DNA of 64,000 nucleotides from Clostridiales bacterium (GCA_004557735.1 SFFV01000010.1:4774-68773), one strand, 5' to 3'; positions 16,025 to 24,690 are shown, numbered from the stretch's first letter. Notes: a model not told the origin generated them from the sequence alone. A program made the numbers and translations.

Positions 16025-17044
16025 ATGAACGTTCTCGTTACCGGCGGCGCCGGATACATCGGCAGCCACGCCTGCGTGGAGCTTTTGAACGCCGGACACT
16101 CGGTCGTTGTGGCGGACAATCTCGCCAACGCCAACGCGGAGTGCCTGCGGCGCGTCGAGCGCATCACAGGAAAGACGCTCGAATTCCGCGAAATGGATCT
16201 TCTCGACCGCGCGGCCCTCAACGAGCTTTTCGACACGCACCGCTTTGACTGCGTGCTCCACTTTGCCGGGCTCAAGGCGGTGGGGGAGTCGGTGCAGCAG
16301 CCGCTGCGCTACTACAACAACAATCTCGGCACGACCATCCACCTCTGCCAGACGATGGCCGCGCACGGCGTGAAGAAGATCCTCTTCTCCTCGTCCGCAA
16401 CGGTGTATTCGCCGGACAACGCCATGCCCGTGAAGGAGAGCGCCCGCACCGGCGGCTGCACGAACCCCTACGGCTGGACGAAATACATGAGCGAGCAGAT
16501 CCTCACCGACACGGCGAAGGCCGATCCGGGCTGGACCGTCATGCTGCTGCGGTACTTCAACCCCGTCGGCGCGCATCCGAGCGGACTCATCGGCGAGGAC
16601 CCGCGCGGCATCCCCAACAATCTGATGCCGTATATCTCCCAGACCGCCGCCGGACGGCGCGAGAAGCTGAGCGTTTTCGGCGGCGACTATCCCACGCCGG
16701 ACGGCACGGGCGTGCGCGACTATCTGCACGTCGTCGATCTCGCGCGCGGCCACGTCGCGGCGATGGACTATATGGCCGGTCATCCGGGCGTCCACGTATT
16801 CAATCTCGGCACCGGCCGCGGCTACAGCGTGCTTGACATGGTGCACGCCTTTGAGGCCGCAACGGGAAAGCGCGTCCCTTATGTGATTGCGCCGCGCCGC
16901 GCCGGAGACGTCGCCGAGGTGTACTGCGACCCCGCCAAGGCCGAGCGGGAGCTCGGCTGGAAGGCGGAATACTCGCTGGAGGACATGTGCCGCGACAGCT
17001 GGAACTGGCAGAGCAAAAACCCGAACGGGTTTGCGGCAGACTGA
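16025..17044 (+). CDS. galE: UDP-glucose 4-epimerase
   Basis: The 339-residue enzyme interconverts UDP-glucose and UDP-galactose using bound NAD. The Rossmann motif GGAGYIGSH is at residues 7-15, FAGLKAVGESVQQPLRYYNNN follows, then the catalytic SSSATVY and YGWTKYMSEQ (YxxxK) and the nucleotide-sugar region LRYFNPVGAHPSG. An in-frame extension upstream lacks a ribosome-binding site, whereas AGGAGG lies 7 nt before this ATG. Supplies galactose units for surface glycans or handles galactose. It is followed by glyA at 46 bp. Confidence 0.96.
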   Translation: MNVLVTGGAGYIGSHACVELLNAGHSVVVADNLANANAECLRRVERITGKTLEFREMDLLDRAALNELFDTHRFDCVLHFAGLKAVGESVQQPLRYYNNNLGTTIHLCQTMAAHGVKKILFSSSATVYSPDNAMPVKESARTGGCTNPYGWTKYMSEQILTDTAKADPGWTVMLLRYFNPVGAHPSGLIGEDPRGIPNNLMPYISQTAAGRREKLSVFGGDYPTPDGTGVRDYLHVVDLARGHVAAMDYMAGHPGVHVFNLGTGRGYSVLDMVHAFEAATGKRVPYVIAPRRAGDVAEVYCDPAKAERELGWKAEYSLEDMCRDSWNWQSKNPNGFAAD

Positions 17045-17090
17045 CGCCGCCGCTTAACGTCCCCTTGTACGAAGGGAAAGGAGATCACCC

Positions 17091-18272
17091 ATGGAATCCA
17101 AAGTGTTTGACTATATCGGGCGCGAGCAGGCGCGGCAGAACACGACCGTCGAGCTGATCGCGAGCGAAAACTTCGTAAGCGACGCGGTTTTGCGCGCCGT
17201 CGGCTCCTGCCTCACGAACAAGTATGCCGAGGGCTACCCCGCCGAGCGCGTTTCCGGAAACCGCGGCCGCTACTACGGCGGCTGCGAGATCGTGAACGAC
17301 CTTGAGGAATACTGCTGCGCCATGTGGAAAAAGGTATTCCATACCGATTACCATGTGAACGTCCAGCCGCACAGCGGCGCGAACGCGAATCTCGCGGCGT
17401 ATATGAGCGTATTGCAGCCGGGCGACACGATCCTCGCCATGTCGCTCAATAACGGCGGCCACCTGACGCACGGCTCGTCCGTCAATTTCAGCGGAAAGCT
17501 CTTCGATATGAAATTCTACGACGTGGACGCGCAGGGCTTCATCGACTTTGCGGACGTGGAGCAAAAGGCCGCCGAATATAAGCCCCGTCTCATTCTCGCG
17601 GGCGCCTCGGCGTACAGCCGCGTCATCGATTTTGCGCGCTTTGCCGAGATCGCGAAGCGCGTGGGCGCGTACTTCATGGTGGATATGGCGCACATCGCGG
17701 GGCTCGTCGCGGCGGGAGACCATCCGTCGCCGTTCGGCCTCGCCGACATCGTCACGACCACGACGCACAAAACGCTGCGCGGGCCGCGCGGCGGCATGAT
17801 CTTTTGCAGGCCGGAGCTGGCGAAGAAGGTGGACAGCGCCGTATTCCCCGGCACGCAGGGCGGGCCGCTCGAGCATGTGATCGCGGGCAAGGCCGTCGCC
17901 GCCGAGGAAGCGTGTACGGAGGAATACCGCGAATACATCCACGCCGTCGTGCGAAACTGCCGCGCGATGTGCGGGGAGTTTCTCCGCATGGGGTACGACG
18001 TTGTGACCGGCGGCACGGACAACCACCTGTTCCTGCTCGATCTCACGAAAACGGGGCTGACCGGCAAGGCGGTGCAGGACGAGCTCGACCGCCACGGCAT
18101 CACGCTCAACAAAAACTGCGTCCCGAACGAGACCCGCTCGCCCCAGCAGACCTCCGGCGTGCGCATCGGCACCGCCGCTATGACGACGAAGGGATATAAG
18201 GAAGCGGACTTCATCGCCGTCGCGCACCGGATCGACGCGGTGCTTCGCGAAATGCAGCAGAGCGAGACATAA
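17091..18272 (+). CDS. glyA: Serine hydroxymethyltransferase
   Basis: This PLP enzyme converts serine and tetrahydrofolate to glycine and 5,10-methylene-THF, the main entry to one-carbon metabolism. The 393-residue protein (family usually 405-430) has VELIASENFVS, KYAEGYPAERVSGNRGRYYGG, the PLP-lysine motif TTTTHKTLRGPRGG, and the C-terminal TSGVRIGTAAMTTKGY. GGGAAAGGAG precedes the start. The short length comes from a trimmed N-terminus, with no active-site loss. Confidence 0.96.
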   Translation: MESKVFDYIGREQARQNTTVELIASENFVSDAVLRAVGSCLTNKYAEGYPAERVSGNRGRYYGGCEIVNDLEEYCCAMWKKVFHTDYHVNVQPHSGANANLAAYMSVLQPGDTILAMSLNNGGHLTHGSSVNFSGKLFDMKFYDVDAQGFIDFADVEQKAAEYKPRLILAGASAYSRVIDFARFAEIAKRVGAYFMVDMAHIAGLVAAGDHPSPFGLADIVTTTTHKTLRGPRGGMIFCRPELAKKVDSAVFPGTQGGPLEHVIAGKAVAAEEACTEEYREYIHAVVRNCRAMCGEFLRMGYDVVTGGTDNHLFLLDLTKTGLTGKAVQDELDRHGITLNKNCVPNETRSPQQTSGVRIGTAAMTTKGYKEADFIAVAHRIDAVLREMQQSET

Positions 18273-18302
18273 TTTCCCCTCCGGCAAATTGCAAAAAAAC
18301 AG

Positions 18303-18331
18303 TTGCGGCAGCGGCGGCGATATGGTACATT
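18303..18331 (+). promoter_or_regulatory. Probable promoter of the ABC ATPase gene
   Basis: TTGCGG (18303-18308), 17-nt spacer, TACATT (18326-18331). This leaves an untranslated leader of about 175 bases before the start at 18516, with no recognised riboswitch. Confidence 0.5.
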
Positions 18332-18515
18332 AGTGATAATGTCCGGATCGCCGCCGCTCTCCACCTACGAGCGGCGCGCGAGCCGAAGAAAGGAGTTTGT
18401 TTTCCCGCAGGATCCGCGGTGCGGCAGTGTGGAGACCTGCCGTATAGCCTCCGTACATATTTCGGCGGAGGTAAGATCCGGGCAAGCGGAGGCTCCCGGG
18501 TCAGGATCGGTACGC

Positions 18516-19685
18516 ATGGCAGAAGTACGTCTGGTAGACATCAAGAAGATCTATCCGAATCAGGGCAGCACGAAGAAGAAAAAGGGCGACGTTCCCGAGA
18601 AGAAGCACAATCTGCAGATCACCGAAGAGGGTGTCGTTGCGGTGCAGCAGTTCTCGCTGGATATCGCCGACCGTGAATTTATCGTGCTCGTCGGCCCGTC
18701 CGGCTGCGGCAAGTCCACGACGCTGCGCATGATCGCCGGTCTCGAGGAGATCACCTCGGGCGATCTTTTCATCGACGGCAAGCGCATGAACGACGTGGCC
18801 CCCAAGGACCGCGACATCGCCATGGTATTCCAGAACTACGCTCTTTACCCCCACATGACCGTTTACGAGAACATGGCGTTCTCGCTCAAGCTCAAGAAGC
18901 TCCCGAAGGCCGAGATCGACAAGAAGGTCCGCGAGGCCGCGGAGATCCTTGATATCACCGCCCTGCTCGACCGCAAGCCGAAGGCGCTCTCCGGCGGCCA
19001 GCGCCAGCGCGTCGCCATCGGCCGCGCCATCGTGCGCAGCCCCAAGGTGTTCCTCATGGACGAGCCTCTCTCCAACCTCGACGCCAAACTCCGCAACCAG
19101 ATGCGCGCCGAGATCATCAAGCTGCGCGACAAGATCGATACCACGTTCATCTACGTCACCCACGACCAGACCGAGGCCATGACGCTTGGCGACCGCATCG
19201 TCATCATGCGCGACGGCTTCATTCAGCAGATCGGCACGCCGCAGGAAGTGTTCGATAAGCCCGCCAACCTCTTCGTCGCCGGGTTCATCGGCACGCCGCA
19301 GATGAACTTCTTCGACGCCGAGCTCAAGCGCGACGGCGACAAGTACACCGTCGAGGTCTGCGGCGAGCAGGTGAAGCTCACCGAGGACAAGCAGGCCGCG
19401 CTCCTCCGCAACGGCGTTCCGGCCGGCCCCGTGACGCTCGGCATCCGCCCGGAGCACATCGTGCTCGCAAAGACCGGCGGCATCCCCGCGCGCGTGGACG
19501 TGTCCGAAATGATGGGCTCGAGCGTGCATCTGCATCTCACCGCCGCCGGCCACGACGCCGTCGTCATCGTCCCGACGCTCGAGCTGGACGCCATCCCGTC
19601 CTACGGCCAGCAGGTCTCTCTCGGGCTGCACGAGGACAGCATCCACCTCTTCGACCGCGAGAGCGAGAAGTCCCTGCTTCTCTGA
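18516..19685 (+). CDS. ABC transporter ATPase, UgpC/MsmX sugar-importer family, unlinked to permeases
   Basis: The 389-residue protein has a complete nucleotide-binding domain: GPSGCGKST (Walker A), the Q-loop VFQNYALYPHMTVYENM, the signature LSGGQRQRVAIGRAIVR, Walker B FLMDEPLSNLDAKLR, and a C-terminal TOBE-type regulatory domain (from about residue 250). This is the MalK/UgpC/MsmX family. No permease or binding-protein gene is adjacent, which matches the shared multitask ATPases known in Firmicutes. Oddly, about 20 lysine- and glutamate-rich residues (KKKKGDVPEKKHN) separate the first beta strand from the rest of the domain. The MAEVRLVDI start is chosen because family similarity begins there; its ribosome-binding site is weak. 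Confidence 0.88.
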   Translation: MAEVRLVDIKKIYPNQGSTKKKKGDVPEKKHNLQITEEGVVAVQQFSLDIADREFIVLVGPSGCGKSTTLRMIAGLEEITSGDLFIDGKRMNDVAPKDRDIAMVFQNYALYPHMTVYENMAFSLKLKKLPKAEIDKKVREAAEILDITALLDRKPKALSGGQRQRVAIGRAIVRSPKVFLMDEPLSNLDAKLRNQMRAEIIKLRDKIDTTFIYVTHDQTEAMTLGDRIVIMRDGFIQQIGTPQEVFDKPANLFVAGFIGTPQMNFFDAELKRDGDKYTVEVCGEQVKLTEDKQAALLRNGVPAGPVTLGIRPEHIVLAKTGGIPARVDVSEMMGSSVHLHLTAAGHDAVVIVPTLELDAIPSYGQQVSLGLHEDSIHLFDRESEKSLLL

Positions 19686-19706
19686 TCGGCCTCTTACAAA
19701 AACCCC

Positions 19707-19732
19707 GACCCGCCGGGATATCCCGGCGGGTC
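19707..19732 (+). terminator. 26-bp palindrome after the ABC ATPase gene
   Basis: GACCCGCCGGGAT is followed directly by its reverse complement. Only a weak T-run follows (TCTTGC), so termination may be partial. Confidence 0.6.
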
Positions 19733-19775
19733 TTGCAATGCAAAAAACTCTGTATGATTCTCGGAGGAACCTTTT

Positions 19776-20684
19776 ATGGAAAATCCCGCGCTTATCATCA
19801 TGGCCGCCGGCATGGGCAGCCGCTTCGGCGGGCTCAAGCAGATCACGCCCGTGGGCAGCAACGGCGAGATCATCATGGATTTCTCGCTGTACGACGCGTA
19901 TCAGGCGGGCTTCCGCAAGGTCGTGTTCGTCATCAAAAAGGAACGCGAGGCGGATTTCCGCGCCATTGTCGGCCGTCACGCGGAGAGCCGGATGGACGTG
20001 CGGTATGTGTTCCAGTCGCCGGACGACGTCCCGGCGTGGTTCACCGTTCCCGAAGGCCGCGAAAAACCGTGGGGCACGGCGCACGCCGTGCGCGCCTGCC
20101 GGAGCGTGATCGACGGCCCCTTCGCCGTCATCAACGCCGACGATTTTTACGGGGCGGGGGCGTTCCGCGCGCTCTACGCTTTTCTCGCCGAGCCTATGGC
20201 GGAGAGCGAAAACGCCATGGTCGGCTACCGTATACGCAATACCGTTACCGAAAACGGCTATGTTGCGCGCGGCGTCTGCGAAACGGAAAACGGCTTTCTC
20301 ACCTCGATCACCGAGCGGACGCACATCGAAAAGCGCGGCGACCACGCCGCCTACACGACCGACGGCGAGAATTATACCGATCTCCCCGGCGACACGCTCG
20401 TATCCATGAATTTCTGGGGCTTCCGGAAGCGGATGATGCGCGCGTTCGACGAGAGATTCGATGAATTTCTCCGCGAGATCCTGCCGAAAAACCCGCTCAA
20501 GGCCGAGTATTTTCTGCCGTGGGTCGCCGACAGGGAGATGCACGCGGGTCTTGCGCGCGTGCAGGTCCTGCCGTGCGAGGAGACGTGGTACGGCGTAACG
20601 TACCGCGAGGATCTCCCGCGCGTCCAGGCCGCCGTCGCGGACATGAAGGCGAAGGGCATCTACCCGGAGCGGCTGTGGGAATAA
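19776..20684 (+). CDS. Sugar-phosphate nucleotidyltransferase family protein
   Basis: The 302-residue protein begins LIIMAAGMGSRFGGLKQITPVG, the activation loop of the NTP_transferase family that makes NDP-sugars from sugar-1-phosphates. AVINADDFYGAGAFRALYAF contains the metal-binding Asp pair region. It lacks the left-handed beta-helix of GlmU and the oligomerisation tail of RfbA, and belongs to a group of about 300 residues whose product sugar is not established. AGGAGG precedes the start. It lies close to galE and the sugar ABC ATPase, but in its own unit. Confidence 0.82.
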   Translation: MENPALIIMAAGMGSRFGGLKQITPVGSNGEIIMDFSLYDAYQAGFRKVVFVIKKEREADFRAIVGRHAESRMDVRYVFQSPDDVPAWFTVPEGREKPWGTAHAVRACRSVIDGPFAVINADDFYGAGAFRALYAFLAEPMAESENAMVGYRIRNTVTENGYVARGVCETENGFLTSITERTHIEKRGDHAAYTTDGENYTDLPGDTLVSMNFWGFRKRMMRAFDERFDEFLREILPKNPLKAEYFLPWVADREMHAGLARVQVLPCEETWYGVTYREDLPRVQAAVADMKAKGIYPERLWE

Positions 20685-20693
20685 ACCGAAATA

Positions 20694-20746
20694 CCGCAAA
20701 AAAAGGAACGGCGCAGAGACCATCTGCGGCCGTTCCTTTTTTGCGG
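20694..20746. terminator. Bidirectional terminator between convergent genes
   Basis: A long stem of about 22 bp pairs the arms at 20694-20716 and 20725-20746. A-runs and T-runs on the outer ends allow use by both the nucleotidyltransferase gene and the leftward feo operon. Confidence 0.9.
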
Positions 20747-20803
20747 CTGCCTTATTTCTTTTTCCCAAAAAGAGCGGATCTCTTCCGCCCGCAGGCCATG
20801 CCG

Positions 20804-21007
20804 TCAATCGTGCGTACGGTTTTCACCGGGACGATCTCCTCCTCCGCGGCAGGCGCCGCCCATCGGACAATGCCCGCAGTTTCCGCCGCAGGAGGACTTT
20901 CCCTGTTTTCTGTCCCGGACGAGCGAGCGCACGATGCACACGACGATCACCGCCAGCAAAAGCGCAATGACGATCGTCCCGATATTTTCCGTGATCCAGC
21001 CGGACAT
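20804..21007 (-). CDS. FeoB-associated Cys-rich membrane protein
   Basis: The 67-residue protein has one membrane helix (TIVIALLLAVIVVCIVRSL, about 11-29) followed by SSCGGNCGHCPMGGAC, a cluster of four cysteines. Small proteins of this kind follow feoB in many Clostridia and are thought to assist Fe(II) uptake; their exact role is unknown. The start at MSGWITENIG is supported by AAAGGAGG. An in-frame upstream extension overlaps feoB and is rejected. It ends the feo operon. Confidence 0.88.
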   Translation of the reverse strand: MSGWITENIGTIVIALLLAVIVVCIVRSLVRDRKQGKSSCGGNCGHCPMGGACRGGGDRPGENRTHD

Positions 21008-21041
21008 ATTTCCTGCCTCCTTTGAGAGAATCGGTTGGGTT

Positions 21042-23447
21042 TTACTTTGCCGCCCGGCCGCTGAGACGGGTGGCCTCGGTGTACTTCCTGAAGAAGAGCA
21101 TATAGACGATGAACGCGAGCACGAGCAGCGCGGCCGCAAGGCCGATGGCGTTGACGTGGCCGGCGAGGGCTCCGCCGAACTGGTTGACCATCAGAGCGAT
21201 GGCATACGCGAACATGCACTGATAGCCGATGGCGAACCATGTCCAGCGGGCGTTGTTCATCTCGCGCCGGATGGCGCCGATGGCCGCGAAGCAGGGCGCG
21301 CACAGCAGGTTGAACACGAGGAACGAGTAGCCGGTGACGGGGGTGAACGCCGCGCCGATGGCCTGCCACGCGGTCAGCTCGCCGCCGCCGTAGAGCACGC
21401 CGAGCGTACCGACGATGTTCTCCTTGGCGACAAGGCCGGTGATGGACGCGACCGTCGCCTGCCAGTTGCCCCAGCCGAGAGGCGCAAAGATCCAGCAGAT
21501 CGCGCCGCCGGCGGCCGCGAGAATGGAAGCGTCGATCTGATCCTCGGACAGCATCTGGAACTGACCGTCGAGCCAGCCGAAGCGGGACGTGAACCACACA
21601 AGGATGGTGGAGAGCAGGATGATCGTGCCGGCCTTCTTGATGAAGCTCCAGCCGCGCTCCCACATGCTGCGCAGAACGTTGCCGGGCGTCGGCCAGTGGT
21701 ACGCCGGAAGCTCCATGACGAACGGAGCCGGCTCGCCGGCGAACCTTCTGGTTTTCTTGAGCATGATGCCGGAAATGACGATGGCGGCCATGCCGATGAA
21801 GTACGCGGAGGTGGCGACCCACGCGCTGCCGCCGAAGATCGCCCCGGCGATCATGGAGATGAACGGCACCTTTGCGCCGCAGGGGATGAACGTGGTGGTC
21901 ATGATGGTCATGCGGCGGTCGCGCTCGTTTTCAATGGTACGCGACGCCATGACGCCCGGCACGCCGCAGCCGACGCCGATGAGCATCGGGATGAAGCTCT
22001 TGCCGGAGAGACCGAACTTGCGGAACACACGGTCGAGAACGAACGCGATACGCGCCATGTAGCCGCACCCCTCCAGGAACGCGAGGAGCAGGAACAGCAC
22101 GAGCATCTGCGGCACAAAGCCGAGCACCGCGCCCACACCGGCGACGATACCGTCAAGGATCAGTCCGGAGAGCCACGGCGCGGCGTTCGCCGCTTCGAGA
22201 GCACTGCCGATCAGCGCGGGGATGCCGGGCACCCACACGCCGTAATCCGCCGGGTCGGGCTCGCCGCCGGTCTCTTCCATCGCGGCGAGCGCCGCTTCGT
22301 AATCGGCGACCGTCGCGGTCTCCTCGGTGATCTCCAGCGTTTCCCCGTCCTCGACGGCGTAGGTGAAGTCGTCCGCGGGGGCTTCGCCGTGTTCTTCCAC
22401 ATAGGCGTTGTAGCCGTCCACGACGGCGGCGGCGTCGCTGTACGCGCCGGCGGCTTCTTCATACTGCGCGGCGCCGATGCCGAACAGGTGCCAGCCGTCG
22501 CCGAACAGCCCGTCGTTGGCCCAGTCGGTCGCGGGCGCGCCGACGGCGACCATGGCGATCCAGTACACAAGGAACATGGCGGCCGCGAAGATCGGCAGGC
22601 CGAGCCAGCGGTTCGTAACGATCCTGTCGATCTTGTCGGACGCGGTGAGCGCCCCGGCGTTCTTTTTCCTGTAGCAGGCCTTGATGACCCCGGCGATGTA
22701 AACGTAGCGCTCGTTGGTGATGATGCTCTCGGCGTCGTCGTCCAGCTCCTTCTCGGCGGCTTCGATATCCTTCTCGATGTGCGCCTTGACGTCCTCGGGG
22801 ATATTCAGGGATTCAAGAACCTTATCGTCGCGCTCGAACACCTTGACGGCGTACCAGCGCTGCTGCTCCTCGGGCATGGCGTGCACGGCAGCCTCTTCGA
22901 TGTGGGCGATCGCGTGCTCGACCGGGCCGGAGAACTTGTGCATCGGGATGGTCCTGCCGCCCTTCGCCGCGGTAACGGCGGCCTCGGCGGCTTCCCTGAC
23001 GCCGTCGCCCTTGAGCGCAGAGATCTCCACGACCGGGCAGCCGAGCTGACGGGACAGCTCTTCGACGTTGATCCTGTCGCCGTTTTTGCGCACGACGTCC
23101 ATCATGTTCACCGCGATGACGACCGGAATGCCCAGCTCCGTGAGCTGCGTGGTGAGGTACAGGTTGCGCTCGAGGTTCGTGCCGTCGATGATGTTCAAAA
23201 TGGCGTCGGGGCGCGTGCCGATGAGGTAATTTCTCGCCACGACCTCCTCGAGCGTGTAGGGGGACAGAGAATAGATGCCCGGAAGGTCGGTGATGATGAC
23301 GCCGTCATGACCTTTGAGCCTGCCTTCCTTTTTCTCGACCGTGACGCCCGGCCAGTTGCCGACGAACTGGTTGGAGCCGGTCAGCGCGTTGAACAGCGTC
23401 GTCTTGCCGCTGTTCGGGTTGCCCGCAAGGGCGATGCGCACATCCAT
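21042..23447 (-). CDS. feoB: Ferrous iron transporter FeoB
   Basis: This 801-residue Fe(II) importer has an N-terminal G domain (G1 GNPNSGKTTLFN at 9-20, G3 DLPG near 54, G4 NMMD near 115), a helical spacer and a membrane part with the two Gate regions (GCGYMARIAFVLDRVFRKFG and GCGVPGVMASRTIENERDR). Between the first membrane helix (about 283-303) and the next lies an acidic insert of roughly 90 residues (about 318-408), which should be extracytoplasmic. An operator palindrome sits 34 bp upstream of the start. It is the third gene of the feoA-feoA-feoB operon. Confidence 0.95.
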   Translation of the reverse strand: MDVRIALAGNPNSGKTTLFNALTGSNQFVGNWPGVTVEKKEGRLKGHDGVIITDLPGIYSLSPYTLEEVVARNYLIGTRPDAILNIIDGTNLERNLYLTTQLTELGIPVVIAVNMMDVVRKNGDRINVEELSRQLGCPVVEISALKGDGVREAAEAAVTAAKGGRTIPMHKFSGPVEHAIAHIEEAAVHAMPEEQQRWYAVKVFERDDKVLESLNIPEDVKAHIEKDIEAAEKELDDDAESIITNERYVYIAGVIKACYRKKNAGALTASDKIDRIVTNRWLGLPIFAAAMFLVYWIAMVAVGAPATDWANDGLFGDGWHLFGIGAAQYEEAAGAYSDAAAVVDGYNAYVEEHGEAPADDFTYAVEDGETLEITEETATVADYEAALAAMEETGGEPDPADYGVWVPGIPALIGSALEAANAAPWLSGLILDGIVAGVGAVLGFVPQMLVLFLLLAFLEGCGYMARIAFVLDRVFRKFGLSGKSFIPMLIGVGCGVPGVMASRTIENERDRRMTIMTTTFIPCGAKVPFISMIAGAIFGGSAWVATSAYFIGMAAIVISGIMLKKTRRFAGEPAPFVMELPAYHWPTPGNVLRSMWERGWSFIKKAGTIILLSTILVWFTSRFGWLDGQFQMLSEDQIDASILAAAGGAICWIFAPLGWGNWQATVASITGLVAKENIVGTLGVLYGGGELTAWQAIGAAFTPVTGYSFLVFNLLCAPCFAAIGAIRREMNNARWTWFAIGYQCMFAYAIALMVNQFGGALAGHVNAIGLAAALLVLAFIVYMLFFRKYTEATRLSGRAAK

Positions 23448-23481
23448 GATTTTCGCTTCCTTTCTGCTCTCACAGCTTTGA

Positions 23482-23495
23482 TTAGCTCTCGCTAA
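23482..23495. promoter_or_regulatory. DtxR-type operator palindrome, feoA-feoB gap
   Basis: TTAGC-TCTC-GCTAA, followed by C and T as in the boxes upstream of feoA. It lies between feoA and feoB, suggesting an additional regulated start for feoB. Confidence 0.65.
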
Positions 23496-23534
23496 CTGAT
23501 GGTTTGAAAAAATACGGGGACTTCCCCGGCGCGG

Positions 23535-23756
23535 TCATTCGACCTCGATCATCCCGGCGTCCGCTTTACGGAGCGAAAGCTCATAGCTGCGGACCGTGAC
23601 TTCGATGGGATCGCCGAGCGGCGCGACCTTGCGGACGTATACCTGCGTCCCTCTCGTGATGCCCATGTCCATGATGCGGCGCTTCACCGCGCCCTCGCCG
23701 TGGAGCTTAACGACCCTGACCGTTGAGCCGACCGGCACTTCGCGCAGAGTTTTCAT
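23535..23756 (-). CDS. feoA: FeoA family protein (second copy)
   Basis: The 73-residue protein has the FeoA SH3-like fold signature: VPVGSTVRVVKLHGEGAVKRRIMDMGITRGTQVYVRKVAPLGDPIEVTVRSYELSLRKADA, seen here as RRIMDMGI plus PLGDPIEV. FeoA binds FeoB and is needed for Fe(II) uptake. The ATG is preceded by AAGGAGG. It lies 30 bp downstream of the first feoA. Confidence 0.93.
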   Translation of the reverse strand: MKTLREVPVGSTVRVVKLHGEGAVKRRIMDMGITRGTQVYVRKVAPLGDPIEVTVRSYELSLRKADAGMIEVE

Positions 23757-23786
23757 GCCTTTGCCTCCTTATATCTCTTATTTTTG

Positions 23787-23999
23787 TTAAACCATGATCC
23801 TGCGCGCCAGCTCGTCGCTGACCGCGACGCGGGACTCCTTGACCTTTACGATCACGTTTCCGCCGAGCGCGTTTACGATGCTCACCTCGCCACCGACCGT
23901 AAAGCCGAGATCTTCCAGATGACGCTTCGTCTCCGGGCTGCCGCCAATGCGCCTGACGATCTGCGTCTCGCCGATGTTCGCCAGAACCAGAGGCATCAT
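23787..23999 (-). CDS. feoA: FeoA family protein (first copy)
   Basis: The 70-residue protein has FeoA features (LANIGETQIVRRIGG, then RHLEDLGFTVGGEVSIVNALGGNVIVKVKESRVAVSDELA). It is clearly diverged from the second copy, so the two probably have separate roles, one perhaps as FeoA and one as a FeoC-like or regulatory subunit. First gene of the operon; AAGGAGG precedes it and three operator palindromes lie upstream. Confidence 0.92.
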   Translation of the reverse strand: MMPLVLANIGETQIVRRIGGSPETKRHLEDLGFTVGGEVSIVNALGGNVIVKVKESRVAVSDELARRIMV

Positions 24000-24018
24000 A
24001 TCCGTCCCTCCTTAACTG

Positions 24019-24098
24019 TTAGCTTCCGCTAACTGCTGGTCAAAAATATATCGTTAGCTCTCGCTAACTGCGGTTATATAATAGTTACCCGGCGCTAA
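24019..24098. promoter_or_regulatory. Three operator palindromes between feoA and the DtxR-family regulator
   Basis: TTAGC-TTCC-GCTAA (24019-24032) and TTAGC-TCTC-GCTAA (24054-24067) are perfect inverted repeats. TTACC-CGGC-GCTAA (24085-24098) is one mismatch away. All are flanked by C and T on the right. The middle box overlaps a plus-strand TTAGCT-N17-TATAAT promoter (TATAAT at 24077-24082) for the regulator gene. The spacing suits a metal-dependent repressor acting on both divergent units. Confidence 0.75.
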
Positions 24099-24210
24099 CT
24101 TGTCAAGAGGAAATTGTGAATAATCTGCCGAATTGTGAATTTGCTGCAAAACCTTGCGTATTTCGTCCGTTCATGGTATGCTTATGCTAACTCAAAAAGG
24201 AGACAATGCC

Positions 24211-24600
24211 ATGACCTTGCAGGAATCCGGGGAAATGTACCTTGAAACGATATACCGCCTTTCGCACTCTCTGCCGGTCGTGCGCTCGATCGACGTGAGC
24301 GAATACATCGGCTACTCGAAGCCCTCGGTCAGCCGGGCGATCGGCATATTGAAGAAGCAGGAATACGTCACGGTGGACAAGCTCGGCGCGATCACGCTCA
24401 CGGACAAGGGCCGGGAGCGCGCGCAGCACATCTATGAGCGCCACACCTGCCTGACGGCGTTGTTCCGGATGCTCGGCGTGAGCGAGGAGACCGCCGCCGC
24501 GGACGCCTGCCGCGTGGAGCACTACATCAGCGACGAGACGTTCCAGGCTCTCAAGCGCCATCTCGCGCAGCACGCGGAGCCGGGCGCCGCGCGGAAGTAA
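24211..24600 (+). CDS. DtxR/MntR-family metal-dependent transcriptional regulator
   Basis: The 129-residue protein has the DtxR winged-helix domain: SGEMYLETIYRLSHS, then RSIDVSEYIGYSKPSVSRAIGILKKQEYV (recognition helix), then LTDKGRERAQHIYERH and a short dimerisation/metal domain (VSEETAAADACRVEHYISDETF). The metal ligands of this class (D, E, H and the AD-ACRVEHYIS block) are present. It lacks the C-terminal SH3 domain, as MntR does. AAAAGGAG precedes this ATG; an in-frame upstream extension is unsupported. Divergent from feo and next to the palindromes, it is the likely Fe(II)-responsive repressor; manganese remains possible. Confidence 0.9.
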   Translation: MTLQESGEMYLETIYRLSHSLPVVRSIDVSEYIGYSKPSVSRAIGILKKQEYVTVDKLGAITLTDKGRERAQHIYERHTCLTALFRMLGVSEETAAADACRVEHYISDETFQALKRHLAQHAEPGAARK

Positions 24601-24620
24601 ATATAAAAATAACAGCAAAA

Positions 24621-24653
24621 GGCTCTCCCCGCCGTGTCCCGGCGGGGAGAGCC
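24621..24653 (+). terminator. Stem-loop after the DtxR-family gene
   Basis: GGCTCTCCCCGCCG and CGGCGGGGAGAGCC form a perfect 14-bp stem. No clear T-run follows, so its strength is uncertain. Confidence 0.6.
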
Positions 24654-24690
24654 GCTCCTTGGGCAGGGGCTTTCTCCGCCCGGTTTTCAT

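Noticed and set aside
11920..16275. A 1451-codon minus-strand frame opposite the RND gene and galE
   Set aside because: Same shadow effect; composition is Arg/His/Glu-rich with no recognisable domain, while the plus strand encodes clear proteins.
18332..18515. A riboswitch in the leader of the ABC ATPase gene
   Set aside because: The leader is long, but no known riboswitch core could be recognised and no terminator precedes the start.
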